Shown here: piece after piece, positions 35,051-43,015 of the stretch
How the letters are laid out: every line of letters starts with the position of its first letter
How positions within the stretch are numbered: position 1 is the stretch's first letter
NCBI RefSeq assembly: GCF_006517235.1
Contig: NZ_CP041188.1
Location: forward strand, 4,092,001-4,156,000
Source: Pseudarthrobacter sp. NIBRBAC000502772
GTDB taxonomy: Bacteria > Actinomycetota > Actinomycetes > Actinomycetales > Micrococcaceae
DNA length: 64,000 nucleotides
Direction of reading: 5' to 3'
Notes under the pieces: model-generated
Databases searched by the model: none
The model's input: the letters and a program-made list of their open reading frames with translations, nothing else
What the model was told of the DNA's origin: nothing
Position numbers and translations under genes: made by a program

Positions 35051-36016
35051 TTACTGGTAGAAGACGAATCGTTTGCTGAGCCGGAACTGCGCGGCGGTGA
35101 TGGCCATGATGATCAGGGTCAGGATCACGCCGATGGCCGATGCCTCGCCGAATTCCAGGCGCTGGAACGCGGATTCGAAGATCACCATCACGGCGGTGCG
35201 GGTGGAGTCCCCGGGCCCGCCGCGGGTCAGGACGTACGTCTGGTCGAACACCTGGAGGGCGCTGATGATGGCCATCACGGACGCCAGCAGGGTGGTAGGG
35301 CTGAGCAGCGGCAGGGTGACGTAGACGTGTTTGCGCCAGCCGGTGGCGCCGTCCAGCGCGGCGGCCTCGTAGGTTTCCACGGGGATCGACGCCAGCCCGC
35401 CGATGAACAGCAGGAAGGAGAACCCGAAGTTCTGCCACACATAAACCAGGATGACGACGGCGGCGGACCCGCCGGGGGTGGTCAGCCACGGCACCGCGGG
35501 GATGCCAGCGAGGGAGAGGAACCAGTTGACCACGCCGAACTGCTCGTTGAAGAGGTACCGCATAAAGATGGACACCGAGGCGGCGGAGAGGATCAGCGGG
35601 AAGAAGAACGCTGAGCGGAAGAAGGTCCGCAGCCAGGCCGGCATCTTCTCCTGCACCATCACGGCGAGCGCCAGGGCCAGGCCGAGCTGGAGGGCCACCG
35701 CCACAATCACAAACGCAATGGTGTTCAGGAAGGACACCCGGACCGTGGGGTCCTGGACCACTTCGGCGAAGTTGTCGAAGCCCACGAATGTCGGGGCGGA
35801 GATGATGTCCCAGCGGAAGAACGCCAGGACCACACTCGCCGCGATGGGCACCAGGGTGAACAGGCCCATGCCCAGGATGGTGGGGGCCAGGAAGATCCAG
35901 GCAAGCCAGCGCTGGCTGTGCCGGCCGTACGCGGTCTGGGAAGTGGCGGGTGTTCCGGGCTTGGCGGCCTTGGCGGGCTGCTTCGGCCGCTCCCGGCGAG
36001 GGATGGTGGTGCTCAT
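35051..36016 (-). CDS. Carbohydrate ABC transporter permease (MalF type)
   Basis: The 321-residue permease has a basic, Pro/Ala-rich cytoplasmic N-terminus of about 40 residues, six helices, and the coupling loop YEAAALDGATGWRKHVYVTLPLL (about residue 216). Its ATG overlaps the binding-protein stop (ATGA), so translation is coupled. As in the other sugar operon, no ATPase gene is present. Confidence 0.92.
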   Translation of the reverse strand: MSTTIPRRERPKQPAKAAKPGTPATSQTAYGRHSQRWLAWIFLAPTILGMGLFTLVPIAASVVLAFFRWDIISAPTFVGFDNFAEVVQDPTVRVSFLNTIAFVIVAVALQLGLALALAVMVQEKMPAWLRTFFRSAFFFPLILSAASVSIFMRYLFNEQFGVVNWFLSLAGIPAVPWLTTPGGSAAVVILVYVWQNFGFSFLLFIGGLASIPVETYEAAALDGATGWRKHVYVTLPLLSPTTLLASVMAIISALQVFDQTYVLTRGGPGDSTRTAVMVIFESAFQRLEFGEASAIGVILTLIIMAITAAQFRLSKRFVFYQ

Positions 36017-37434
36017 GACTGCCTCCTCAGGGCCAGTTCAAGATCGCGCTGCATGGACTCGAGGGCCTGCTTGAGCTGGCGCTCGTCGCCGCTGACGGCC
36101 AGCGAGACGTTTTTCATCAGGGCCGTTTCGACGGCGGCCTGCTGGGGCGGTGCCGGGATGGGGCCGGTGGTGGGGTACTTGTCCAGCGTGTCGTAGAAGA
36201 CCTTCCAGTGCGCCGGGCCCTTCCCCGAATACAGCGCCTCGTTGACCATGGAGCGGCGGGCGGGGGTGGTGACCGGGTTGGGGAAGATCAGCTCCATAGC
36301 TTCGCGGCTGGCACTGAACTTGATCCATTCCCAGGCGGCGTCCTTGTCCTTGGCGGTTTTCATAATGGCGTAGCCGGCCGTGCCGAACTGGTGCCGCTGG
36401 CTCCGCCACTTGGGGAAGAACGCGACGTCGTAGTCGTTCTCCTTCATGCCGGCCTCGTGCAGGCCCTGGACCCAGTAGCCGCCGGCCGGGGTGGTGCCGA
36501 TCCGGTTGGAGGCGAAGAGCCCCACCAGGGAGCTGCCGCCGCCTTCTTCGGGCCGGACGCCGAGGCCGTCCTTGACCAGGCCGCGGAGGTAGTCGAAGGT
36601 CTCGAAGACGCGGGGGTCGTCGGCGTTGGGTTCCAGCCACTGGTAGCCGCCGGAGCGCAGGTTGCGGGAGGGGTCGTTGGCGTAGAAGGAGTCCCAGAGC
36701 CAGTCCCCGCCGGTGGAGCGGGTCTCCTTCAGGAAGCTGGTGTCGTTGGCGTAGAGCCAGGGCACCACGCCGCCGAAGAGCCGGTTGGTCCAGTAGTAGG
36801 GCGTGAAGTCGGTGGGCCGGGCCTTGCGCATGGCGGCGAGGCTGTTGCGGAAGTCCACGTGGGTCCAGTCGTCCGCCGGGCGTTCAAGCCCTGCCTGCGC
36901 GAAGGCGGTGGTGTTGTAGTACATGTTGGCGGCGTTCCAGTCCATGGGGAGCTGGAAGAGGCTGCCCTTGTACATAAAGGCCTCCACCAGGCTGGGGTGG
37001 ACGTCGGCGAAGAACTCGGCCATGTCCGCGGCGTCGCGGCGCAGGTATTCGTCCAGCGGGTGGGCCAGCTTGTCCGCGAACAGCTGCGCGCCCTCGGTGG
37101 CGACGTAGACGACGTCGGGCGGGGTGCCGGCGGCCACCATGGTGAGGATCTTGGTGAAGAAGTCTTTCCAGTCCACGGCCTGGATGGCCTGGACCTTGAC
37201 CCGGATGTCCGGGTGGAGTCGGGTGAACGCGTCGATGGCGCGCTGGCGCGCTGCGGCATCGGCGGCTGTACCCATGATGGCAATGCTGAGGCTGTTGTCG
37301 CCCCGCCCGGGAATATCGGATCCGGAGAGCCGGGGCCACGATGCCACCGTTGCTCCCACAATTCCTGCTCCCAGGGCACCCAGGGCGGTCCGGCGTGTGA
37401 TTTCACGCAGACGGCCAGTCGTGGCACCGGTCAT
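36013..37434 (-). CDS. Sugar ABC transporter substrate-binding protein, Tat signal
   Basis: The 473-residue family 1 binding protein starts with a twin-arginine signal (EITRRTALGALGAGIVGA, residues 11-28) and has no lipobox cysteine, unusual for a Gram-positive binding protein; retention may rely on another mechanism or an uncleaved anchor. The mature part shows LSIAIMGTAADAAARQRAIDAF and DWKDFFTKILTMVAAGTPPDVVYVATEG. It is first in the fructan operon and lies directly behind the paired LacI operators. Confidence 0.88.
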   Translation of the reverse strand: MTGATTGRLREITRRTALGALGAGIVGATVASWPRLSGSDIPGRGDNSLSIAIMGTAADAAARQRAIDAFTRLHPDIRVKVQAIQAVDWKDFFTKILTMVAAGTPPDVVYVATEGAQLFADKLAHPLDEYLRRDAADMAEFFADVHPSLVEAFMYKGSLFQLPMDWNAANMYYNTTAFAQAGLERPADDWTHVDFRNSLAAMRKARPTDFTPYYWTNRLFGGVVPWLYANDTSFLKETRSTGGDWLWDSFYANDPSRNLRSGGYQWLEPNADDPRVFETFDYLRGLVKDGLGVRPEEGGGSSLVGLFASNRIGTTPAGGYWVQGLHEAGMKENDYDVAFFPKWRSQRHQFGTAGYAIMKTAKDKDAAWEWIKFSASREAMELIFPNPVTTPARRSMVNEALYSGKGPAHWKVFYDTLDKYPTTGPIPAPPQQAAVETALMKNVSLAVSGDERQLKQALESMQRDLELALRRQS

Positions 37435-37446
37435 ATCAACTTCCTT

Positions 37447-37492
37447 CCTAACACGTGTGAGGTAGCTTATGGCGCCGACCTAACACGTGTCA
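37447..37492 (-). promoter_or_regulatory. Paired LacI operators of the fructan operon
   Basis: CCTAACACGTGTGA (37447-37460) and CCTAACACGTGTCA (37479-37492) each contain the palindrome ACACGTGT, and their centres are exactly 32 bases apart. They sit 13-58 bases before the binding-protein start. A one-mismatch copy precedes the LacI gene at 29734. Confidence 0.65.
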
Positions 37493-37528
37493 ACTGTCAC
37501 ATCCAAGCTGGCAAGGGCCGCCCAATTA

Positions 37529-37578
37529 GGTAGCAGCAGGTGTCGTTATGGGCCTCCATAACGACACCTGCTGCTACC
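37529..37578. repeat. Perfect 23-bp inverted repeat in a divergent intergenic region
   Basis: Arms 37529-37551 and 37556-37578 are perfectly complementary over 23 bases with a four-base loop (GCCT); CCCAA and TTGGG pair again outside. It lies between two divergent genes, about 47 bases before the PAP2 start, so it is not simply a terminator of either. It could be an operator, a 5' UTR hairpin, or a mobile palindromic element. Confidence 0.7.
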
Positions 37579-37624
37579 CAGTTGGGTGAGAGGACCTCCC
37601 AGCTTTCTGTGACACCCTTAACCG

Positions 37625-38533
37625 ATGACCATTCCACGCCAGGCACCACCGCGGACCCCGGCACGCCCCTCCCCGGGCTCCGGCTTTATGTTCGCGTTCG
37701 CCTGGCTCGCCTGCGTTGTCGGCCTGATCGCCACGTACTACTACTTCGTCCAGACCACAACGGGCCAGTTCATCGATGAATCCGCGCTGGTTGAAGCCAT
37801 GGACATCCACGGGCCGGCGGGCAAGGCAGCCACCGAATTCCTGGACTGGCTGCCCACCATCTCGCTGGTGGTGGCCGCCGTCGTGGTTCTGTTTGTCACG
37901 GTGATCCGACGGCGGTGGTCGGCTGCCGGGATCGCAGTCACCGCGTGCATCGGCGCGAATATCGCCACGCAGGTCCTGAAGGAAGTGCTGCCCGCCCGCC
38001 CGGACAAGGGTGTGGTGACGCTGGAGCTGAACTCGCTGCCGTCCGGTCACACCACTCTGGCCGCGTCGGCTGCGGCGGCGGTGTTCCTGATGGCCTCGCC
38101 GCGGTGGCGTCCGCTGGCCGGTTTTGTGGGCGGCACTTTCGCCATCGCATCCGGGGTTTCCACCCTGATCAACCAGTGGCACCGCCCGGCCGACGTCGTC
38201 GCAGCTTTCCTCCTGGTGGGCGCGTTTATGATCCCCGCCGGCTGGCTGATCGTCCGGAACGGCGCGGCGTGGAACGTGTGGGACGGCTTCGACAAGCACG
38301 TGGGCTCGGCAAAGATCTGGCTCACGCTGCCGGTGGTGATCGGGCTGGCTTCCGCGGGGGTGGCCGTGTATTCGCTGGCCAAGATCGCCGCGGGGCCGCT
38401 CCAGGATGACAGCACCACCAACTACTTCTGGGCCGGGATCTCGCTCATCGTGATCGCCGGGTACCTGGCCACCGTGGCCACCACGTCACTGTTCGCATAT
38501 GCCGCACGACGGCGGGACGCACCAACGCGCTGA
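37625..38533 (+). CDS. PAP2-family phosphatase
   Basis: This 302-residue membrane protein has about six helices and the three phosphatase motifs: KEVLPARP (about residue 119), PSGHT (about 139) and STLINQWHRPADV (about 178). Members remove phosphate from lipids such as undecaprenyl or phosphatidyl phosphates on the outer membrane face. An extra C-terminal pair of helices (about 220-290) is present. No gene of lipid metabolism is adjacent. Start is ATG 37625 without a strong Shine-Dalgarno. Confidence 0.88.
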   Translation: MTIPRQAPPRTPARPSPGSGFMFAFAWLACVVGLIATYYYFVQTTTGQFIDESALVEAMDIHGPAGKAATEFLDWLPTISLVVAAVVVLFVTVIRRRWSAAGIAVTACIGANIATQVLKEVLPARPDKGVVTLELNSLPSGHTTLAASAAAAVFLMASPRWRPLAGFVGGTFAIASGVSTLINQWHRPADVVAAFLLVGAFMIPAGWLIVRNGAAWNVWDGFDKHVGSAKIWLTLPVVIGLASAGVAVYSLAKIAAGPLQDDSTTNYFWAGISLIVIAGYLATVATTSLFAYAARRRDAPTR

Positions 38534-38571
38534 GCCAACCGCCGCCGTCGGACGCCGGCGCCGCGGTCGCC

Positions 38572-39336
38572 TTAGGTGATCTTGCGCCGGTAGGCGGCCA
38601 TGGCGAACACGTAGGCGAGTGCGAGGATGCCGACGCACCAGGCCAGTGCGATCCAGATGTCGTTCCCAACCGGCTGCTGCGCGAACAGCGCGCGGATAGA
38701 GTTCACGATCGAGGTCACCGGCTGGTTCTCGGCGAACCAGGCCACCGGGCCCGGCATTGTCGCCGTCGGAACGAACGCCGAGCTGATGAACGGCAGGAAG
38801 ATCAGCGGGTAGCTGAACGCGCTGGCGCCGTCGACGGTCTTCGCGGAGAGCCCCGCGATCACGGCCAGCCAGGTCAGGGCGAGCGTGAACAGGACCAGGA
38901 TGCCGGCGACTGCAAGCCAGGCGCCCACGGATGCTCCGGTGCGGAACCCCATGAGGAGGGCCACACCGACGACCACCGCGACCGAGACGAGGTTGGCCAC
39001 CAGCGAGGTGAGCACGTGCGCCCAGAGCACGCTCGACCGCGCGATCGGCATGGACTGGAAGCGCTCGAAGATGCCGCCCTGCATGTCGAGGAACAGGCGG
39101 TAGGCGGTGTAGGCGATGCCGGAGGCAATCGTGATCAGCAGGATGCCGGGGAGCATGTAGTTGACGTACGACTCGTCGGATCCGGTATTGATCGCGCCGC
39201 CAAGCACATACACGAACAGCAGCATCAGCGCGATCGGCGTGACCGCGGTGGTGATGATCGTGTCCGGGCTGCGCAGGATGTGGCGCAGCGAGCGGCCGGT
39301 GAGGACACCGGTATCGCTGAGGACGTGGGTGCTCAT
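38572..39336 (-). CDS. ABC-2 type permease (DrrB-like)
   Basis: The 254-residue protein has six hydrophobic helices and the DrrB-type pattern ITTAVTPIALMLLFVYVLGGA and YMLPGILLITIASG. It forms the membrane part of an exporter with the preceding ATPase, whose stop overlaps its start by four bases (ATGA). Drug or lipid export is typical of this family. Codon use here (many TCG, GCG) differs from neighbouring genes. Confidence 0.9.
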   Translation of the reverse strand: MSTHVLSDTGVLTGRSLRHILRSPDTIITTAVTPIALMLLFVYVLGGAINTGSDESYVNYMLPGILLITIASGIAYTAYRLFLDMQGGIFERFQSMPIARSSVLWAHVLTSLVANLVSVAVVVGVALLMGFRTGASVGAWLAVAGILVLFTLALTWLAVIAGLSAKTVDGASAFSYPLIFLPFISSAFVPTATMPGPVAWFAENQPVTSIVNSIRALFAQQPVGNDIWIALAWCVGILALAYVFAMAAYRRKIT

Positions 39337-40118
39337 CGGGATGCCTCCTTCTCTTCCTGCTCTTCAGCCGTCTCACCGACGAGCGCCAGGAAGACGTCTT
39401 CGAGTGAGGGCTGCTTCTCGACGTACTCGATCTCGGCCGGCGGCAACAGCCGCTTGAGCTCGTCGAGCGTGCCGTTCTGGATGATCGTGCCCTTGTGCAG
39501 GATCGCGATGCGGTCGGCGAGGTGCTCGGCCTCGTCGAGGTATTGGGTGGTGAGCAGCACTGTCGTGCCGTTCTGGGCGAGATCCTTCACGGTCTGCCAC
39601 ACGTCGATGCGCGCCTGCGGGTCGAGCCCGGTAGTCGGCTCGTCGAGGAAGATCACCTTCGGCTCGCCGATCAGGCTCATCGCGATGTCGAGCCGGCGGC
39701 GCATGCCGCCCGAGTATTCGGCTGCCTTGCGGCCGCCGGCCTCGGTGAGCGAGAAGCGCCCGAGCAACTCGTCCGCGATCGCCCCCGGGTTCTTCAGGTG
39801 CCGGAGCTTCGCGACCAGCACGAGGTTCTCCCGGCCCGTGAGCACTTCGTCAACGGCGGCGAACTGCCCTGTCAGGCTGATCGCCTCGCGCACATCGCCG
39901 GGGTTAGCGGCGACGTCGAAGCCGTGCACCGTCGCGGTTCCCGCGTCGGCCTTCAGCAGCGTCGAGAGGATACGCACGAGCGTGGTCTTCCCGGCCCCGT
40001 TGGAGCCGAGGAGGGCGAAGATACTGCCCGCCGCCACCTCGAAGTCCACACCGCGCAGCACGTGCAGGTCCTTGAAGGACTTCTCCATGCCCTGCACCCG
40101 GATTGCTGTCGCGGTCAT
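39333..40118 (-). CDS. ABC transporter ATP-binding protein (DrrA-like)
   Basis: The 261-residue ATPase shows Walker A (GSNGAGKTTLVR, about residue 38), signature YSGGMRRRLDIA (about 135), Walker B (VIFLDEPTTGLDP) and the switch His replaced by Gln in LLTTQYLDEAEHLAD (as is normal for DrrA). The C-terminal PSLEDVFLAL is also DrrA-like. ATG 40118 overlaps the DUF1048 stop (ATGA). It drives the ABC-2 permease encoded next. Confidence 0.92.
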   Translation of the reverse strand: MTATAIRVQGMEKSFKDLHVLRGVDFEVAAGSIFALLGSNGAGKTTLVRILSTLLKADAGTATVHGFDVAANPGDVREAISLTGQFAAVDEVLTGRENLVLVAKLRHLKNPGAIADELLGRFSLTEAGGRKAAEYSGGMRRRLDIAMSLIGEPKVIFLDEPTTGLDPQARIDVWQTVKDLAQNGTTVLLTTQYLDEAEHLADRIAILHKGTIIQNGTLDELKRLLPPAEIEYVEKQPSLEDVFLALVGETAEEQEEKEASR

Positions 40119-40480
40119 GACTCCATCCCCTTCGCCTTGTCGACCGCCTCGTTGAGGCGGGCCCGCTCCTTGTCGATCCACCGCTTTCCGCCGTATGCCT
40201 GGGCGAAGCTCTCCGCGAATTCGATGGGATCTTCGCCCACGATCTCGCCCACGGGCGTGCCGTCGATGGCCGCGCGTTCCCACAGGTCCGCGAGGTCCGA
40301 GAGCATCTGCACCATGGTGTCCCCCTCGGTGACCCCGCCGTAGTACATGAAGTACCGGTTGAAGGCCTTCGCCACGGTGAGATAGGGCTCAGGCAGGGCA
40401 TCCAGCCGCGCCTTGGCCTGCTTGTACTGCTTCTTCTGCTCGAGCGAGCCGGTCACCAGCTCGATCCATTTCGCTGCCAT
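40115..40480 (-). CDS. DUF1048 protein
   Basis: The 121-residue helical protein begins MAAKWIELVTGSLEQKKQYK and continues with LPEPYLTVAKAFNRYFMYYGG, the pattern of DUF1048, which is regularly found between PadR regulators and DrrAB-type exporters. The start at ATG 40480 follows GGGAGG. Its function is unknown; the tight gene order suggests that it supports the regulator or exporter. Confidence 0.8.
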   Translation of the reverse strand: MAAKWIELVTGSLEQKKQYKQAKARLDALPEPYLTVAKAFNRYFMYYGGVTEGDTMVQMLSDLADLWERAAIDGTPVGEIVGEDPIEFAESFAQAYGGKRWIDKERARLNEAVDKAKGMES

Positions 40481-40481
40481 A

Positions 40482-40811
40482 TCACTTTCCTCCCTTGCGG
40501 AGCTCTTCAAGCCGTTCGGACAGGAAGCTCCATGTGTTCCAGAATTCGTCCAGTTCCTTCTTGCCCTGGGCGTTGAGCGTGTACACCTTGCGGGGCGGGC
40601 CCTTCTCGGACGGCCGCTTCTCGACGTCCACCAGGCCCTTCTGCTCGATCCTGACGAGCAGCGCGTACACGGTGCCCTCAGCGATGTCGGGGAACCCCTG
40701 CGCCCGGAGCAGCGTGGTGATTTCGTACCCGTACGCCGGGTTCCCGGTCAGGAGGGCAAGAACGATGCCCTCCAGTGTTCCTTTGAGCATCTCCGTCATC
40801 TGCTTGCCCAT
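40482..40811 (-). CDS. PadR-family transcriptional regulator
   Basis: This 109-residue regulator shows the PadR winged helix (MLKGTLEGIVLALLTGNPAYGYEI, then GTVYALLVRIEQKGLV and the wing GPPRKVYTLNAQG). It leads an operon with DUF1048 and the DrrAB-like exporter, with one base to the next start. Such regulators release the exporter operon when they bind its drug substrate. A palindrome in its own promoter supports autoregulation. Confidence 0.92.
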   Translation of the reverse strand: MGKQMTEMLKGTLEGIVLALLTGNPAYGYEITTLLRAQGFPDIAEGTVYALLVRIEQKGLVDVEKRPSEKGPPRKVYTLNAQGKKELDEFWNTWSFLSERLEELRKGGK

Positions 40812-40836
40812 CGGACACCTCCTCCACTACTCAGTA

Positions 40837-40881
40837 GTACTAGCTACTAGTACATAGTAACGCTAAGTAGTGGAAGCGCAA
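40837..40881 (-). promoter_or_regulatory. Promoter and PadR operator
   Basis: On the minus strand TTGCGC (40881-40876) and TACTAT (40859-40854) form a promoter with 16 bp spacing. Just downstream lies the perfect inverted repeat GTACTAG-CTA-CTAGTAC (40837-40853) at the predicted transcription start, a typical repressor position. Confidence 0.6.
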
Positions 40882-41021
40882 GCCCCCAAAAAACCAGCGC
40901 AGGCAGGCGTTAAGGATGCGTTAAGATCCCGGGTTTTCCGGCAAAGGGCCCTTGGCCCGGTGCTACGCTCCGTTGGTTGTTCACCCCGATCCCGCCTGCG
41001 CGGGGTACAGAAAGTAACCCG

Positions 41022-43004
41022 TTGACTGCACCCACCCGCTTCTCCATTCCCGCCAGCGTTCCCAACCCGGAACGCGACGGCGGACCCGGAAACCGGCTGA
41101 CCCGGTGGCTGCTCGAACACACCGTCCACCAGCCGGTGGGCCCGGAAACTGCTGAGGACCACGCCCCCACCCAGAGCTGGTGGAAGGTCATGTGCCTCAC
41201 CGGGGTGGACTACTTTTCCACCCTCTCCTACCTGCCCGGCATCGCCGCTCTGGCAGCCGGGGCGCTCTCCCCGCTGGCCACCCTGCTGATCGTCGGCCTG
41301 ACCCTGCTGGGCATGCTGCCGATGTACCGACGGGTGGCGCAGGAAAGCCCGCACGGACAGGGATCGGTGGCCATGCTGGAAAAGCTCCTGCCGTTCTGGC
41401 GCGGCAAGATCTTTGTGCTGATCCTGCTCGGCTTCGTCGCCACGTCCTGGATCATCACCATCACCCTCTCCGCCGCCGACGCCACCGTCCACATGCTCGA
41501 AAACCCCTACCTGCCGCACTTCCTCGAGGGCCAGGCGGTTGTCATTACCGTGGTGCTCCTGCTCATTTTGGGCGGGGTGTTCCTGCTCGGCTTCTCCGAA
41601 GCGGTGGCCGTCGCCATTCCCCTCGTCGCCATCTTCCTCGGGCTGAACGCCGTCATCATCGGGGTGGGACTGTACGACGCCGTCACCCAGCCGGGTGCCA
41701 TGGCTGACTGGACCGCGGCGCTCACCTCCTCCGGAACCGGCTTCGGCGATATCGCCGGACCCGCCCTGCTTGCCTTCCCGCTGCTGGTCCTGGGCCTGTC
41801 CGGTTTCGAGACCGGCGTCAGCATGATGCCACTGGTAGCGGCCGACGGCGCCACCGCCGAGGAACGCCTGGCCGCCCGCGTCCGCAACACCCGAAAACTC
41901 CTCACCACCGCCGCCCTGATCATGAGCGTGTACCTCCTGGGCAGCAGTTTCGTGACGACGGTGCTGATCCCCGCCGAGGCCTTCCAGGCAGGCGGCGAGG
42001 CCAACGGCCGCGCCCTGGCGTACCTTGCCCACGAGCTGCTCGGCACCGGCTTCGGCTCCGTCTACGACGTCAGCAGCATCCTGATCCTGTGGTTCGCCGG
42101 CGCCTCCGCCATGGCAGGGCTGATCAACATCGTTCCCCGCTACCTGCCGTCCTACGGCATGGCCCCGGACTGGTCCCGGGCCGTGCGCCCGGTGGTGCTG
42201 GTGTACACCGCCATCAGCATCCTGATCACCATCGGCTTCAACGCCGACGTCAACGCCCAGGCCGGCGCGTACGCCACCGGTATCCTGGCCATGATGGTCT
42301 CCGGCGCCGTTGCGGTCAGCATCTCCGCCGCCCGCAACAAGAGGCGGCGCGCCGCCGTCGGCTTCACCATCCTGACCCTGATCCTGCTCTATGCGCTGGG
42401 GGCCAACGTCATTGCCAAGCCGGACGGCATTGCAATATCCGGCTTCTTCATCCTGGGCATCATTGTGGTCTCACTCGTCTCCCGGGTCAGCCGCACCACC
42501 GAACTCCGGGTCCACAACATCGAATTCGACGACGAAGCCCGCCGCTTCATCACCGACACCCTGGACTTTGACGGGCGGATAAACCTGATCGCGAACCGCC
42601 CGCAGGCCCGCGACGCCGCAGAATACCGCGAGAAGGAAGCCGAGCAGCGGGCGAACAACCCCGTGCCCGGAACCGCCGACGTGATCTTCCTGGAGATCGA
42701 AGTCACCGACCCCTCGGGATTCAGCGACGTTCTTGAGGTACACGGAATCGAAGTGGACGGACACCGCGTGCTCCGCGCCGAAAGCCCGGCCGCACCCAAC
42801 GCCATCGCCGCCATCCTGCTGGCCCTCCGCGACGCCACCGGCGTCCAGCCCCACGCCTACTTTGAATGGGCAGAAGGCAATCCCCTGGCGCACCTCATGC
42901 GCTACCTGTTACTGGGACGCGGAGACACCGCCCCCGTGGTCCGCGAGATTATCAGGGAAAACGAGCCCGATCCCGCCCGCCGCCCCGGCATCCACGTAGG
43001 CTGA
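41022..43004 (+). CDS. APC-superfamily transporter with C-terminal cytosolic domain (KimA-like)
   Basis: The 660-residue protein has about twelve helices (roughly residues 60-490) and a soluble domain of about 150 residues behind them. The first helix region ([23 protein letters not shown]) and overall design resemble the K+ transporter KimA (YdaO) of Bacillus, an APC-type permease with a cytosolic tail. A TrkH-type K+ channel subunit follows after 11 bases, which supports a role in potassium uptake. An amino acid substrate cannot be excluded. The TTG start at 41022 is preceded by a weak AGAAAG; an earlier TTG at 40977 is possible. Confidence 0.7.
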   Translation: MTAPTRFSIPASVPNPERDGGPGNRLTRWLLEHTVHQPVGPETAEDHAPTQSWWKVMCLTGVDYFSTLSYLPGIAALAAGALSPLATLLIVGLTLLGMLPMYRRVAQESPHGQGSVAMLEKLLPFWRGKIFVLILLGFVATSWIITITLSAADATVHMLENPYLPHFLEGQAVVITVVLLLILGGVFLLGFSEAVAVAIPLVAIFLGLNAVIIGVGLYDAVTQPGAMADWTAALTSSGTGFGDIAGPALLAFPLLVLGLSGFETGVSMMPLVAADGATAEERLAARVRNTRKLLTTAALIMSVYLLGSSFVTTVLIPAEAFQAGGEANGRALAYLAHELLGTGFGSVYDVSSILILWFAGASAMAGLINIVPRYLPSYGMAPDWSRAVRPVVLVYTAISILITIGFNADVNAQAGAYATGILAMMVSGAVAVSISAARNKRRRAAVGFTILTLILLYALGANVIAKPDGIAISGFFILGIIVVSLVSRVSRTTELRVHNIEFDDEARRFITDTLDFDGRINLIANRPQARDAAEYREKEAEQRANNPVPGTADVIFLEIEVTDPSGFSDVLEVHGIEVDGHRVLRAESPAAPNAIAAILLALRDATGVQPHAYFEWAEGNPLAHLMRYLLLGRGDTAPVVREIIRENEPDPARRPGIHVG

Positions 43005-43015
43005 CGGGCAGTCCG

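Noticed and set aside
40862..41021. Possible c-di-AMP (ydaO) riboswitch before the KimA-like gene
   Set aside because: The leader is only about 160 bases and I cannot find the conserved ydaO core helices; only short GC stems are present.
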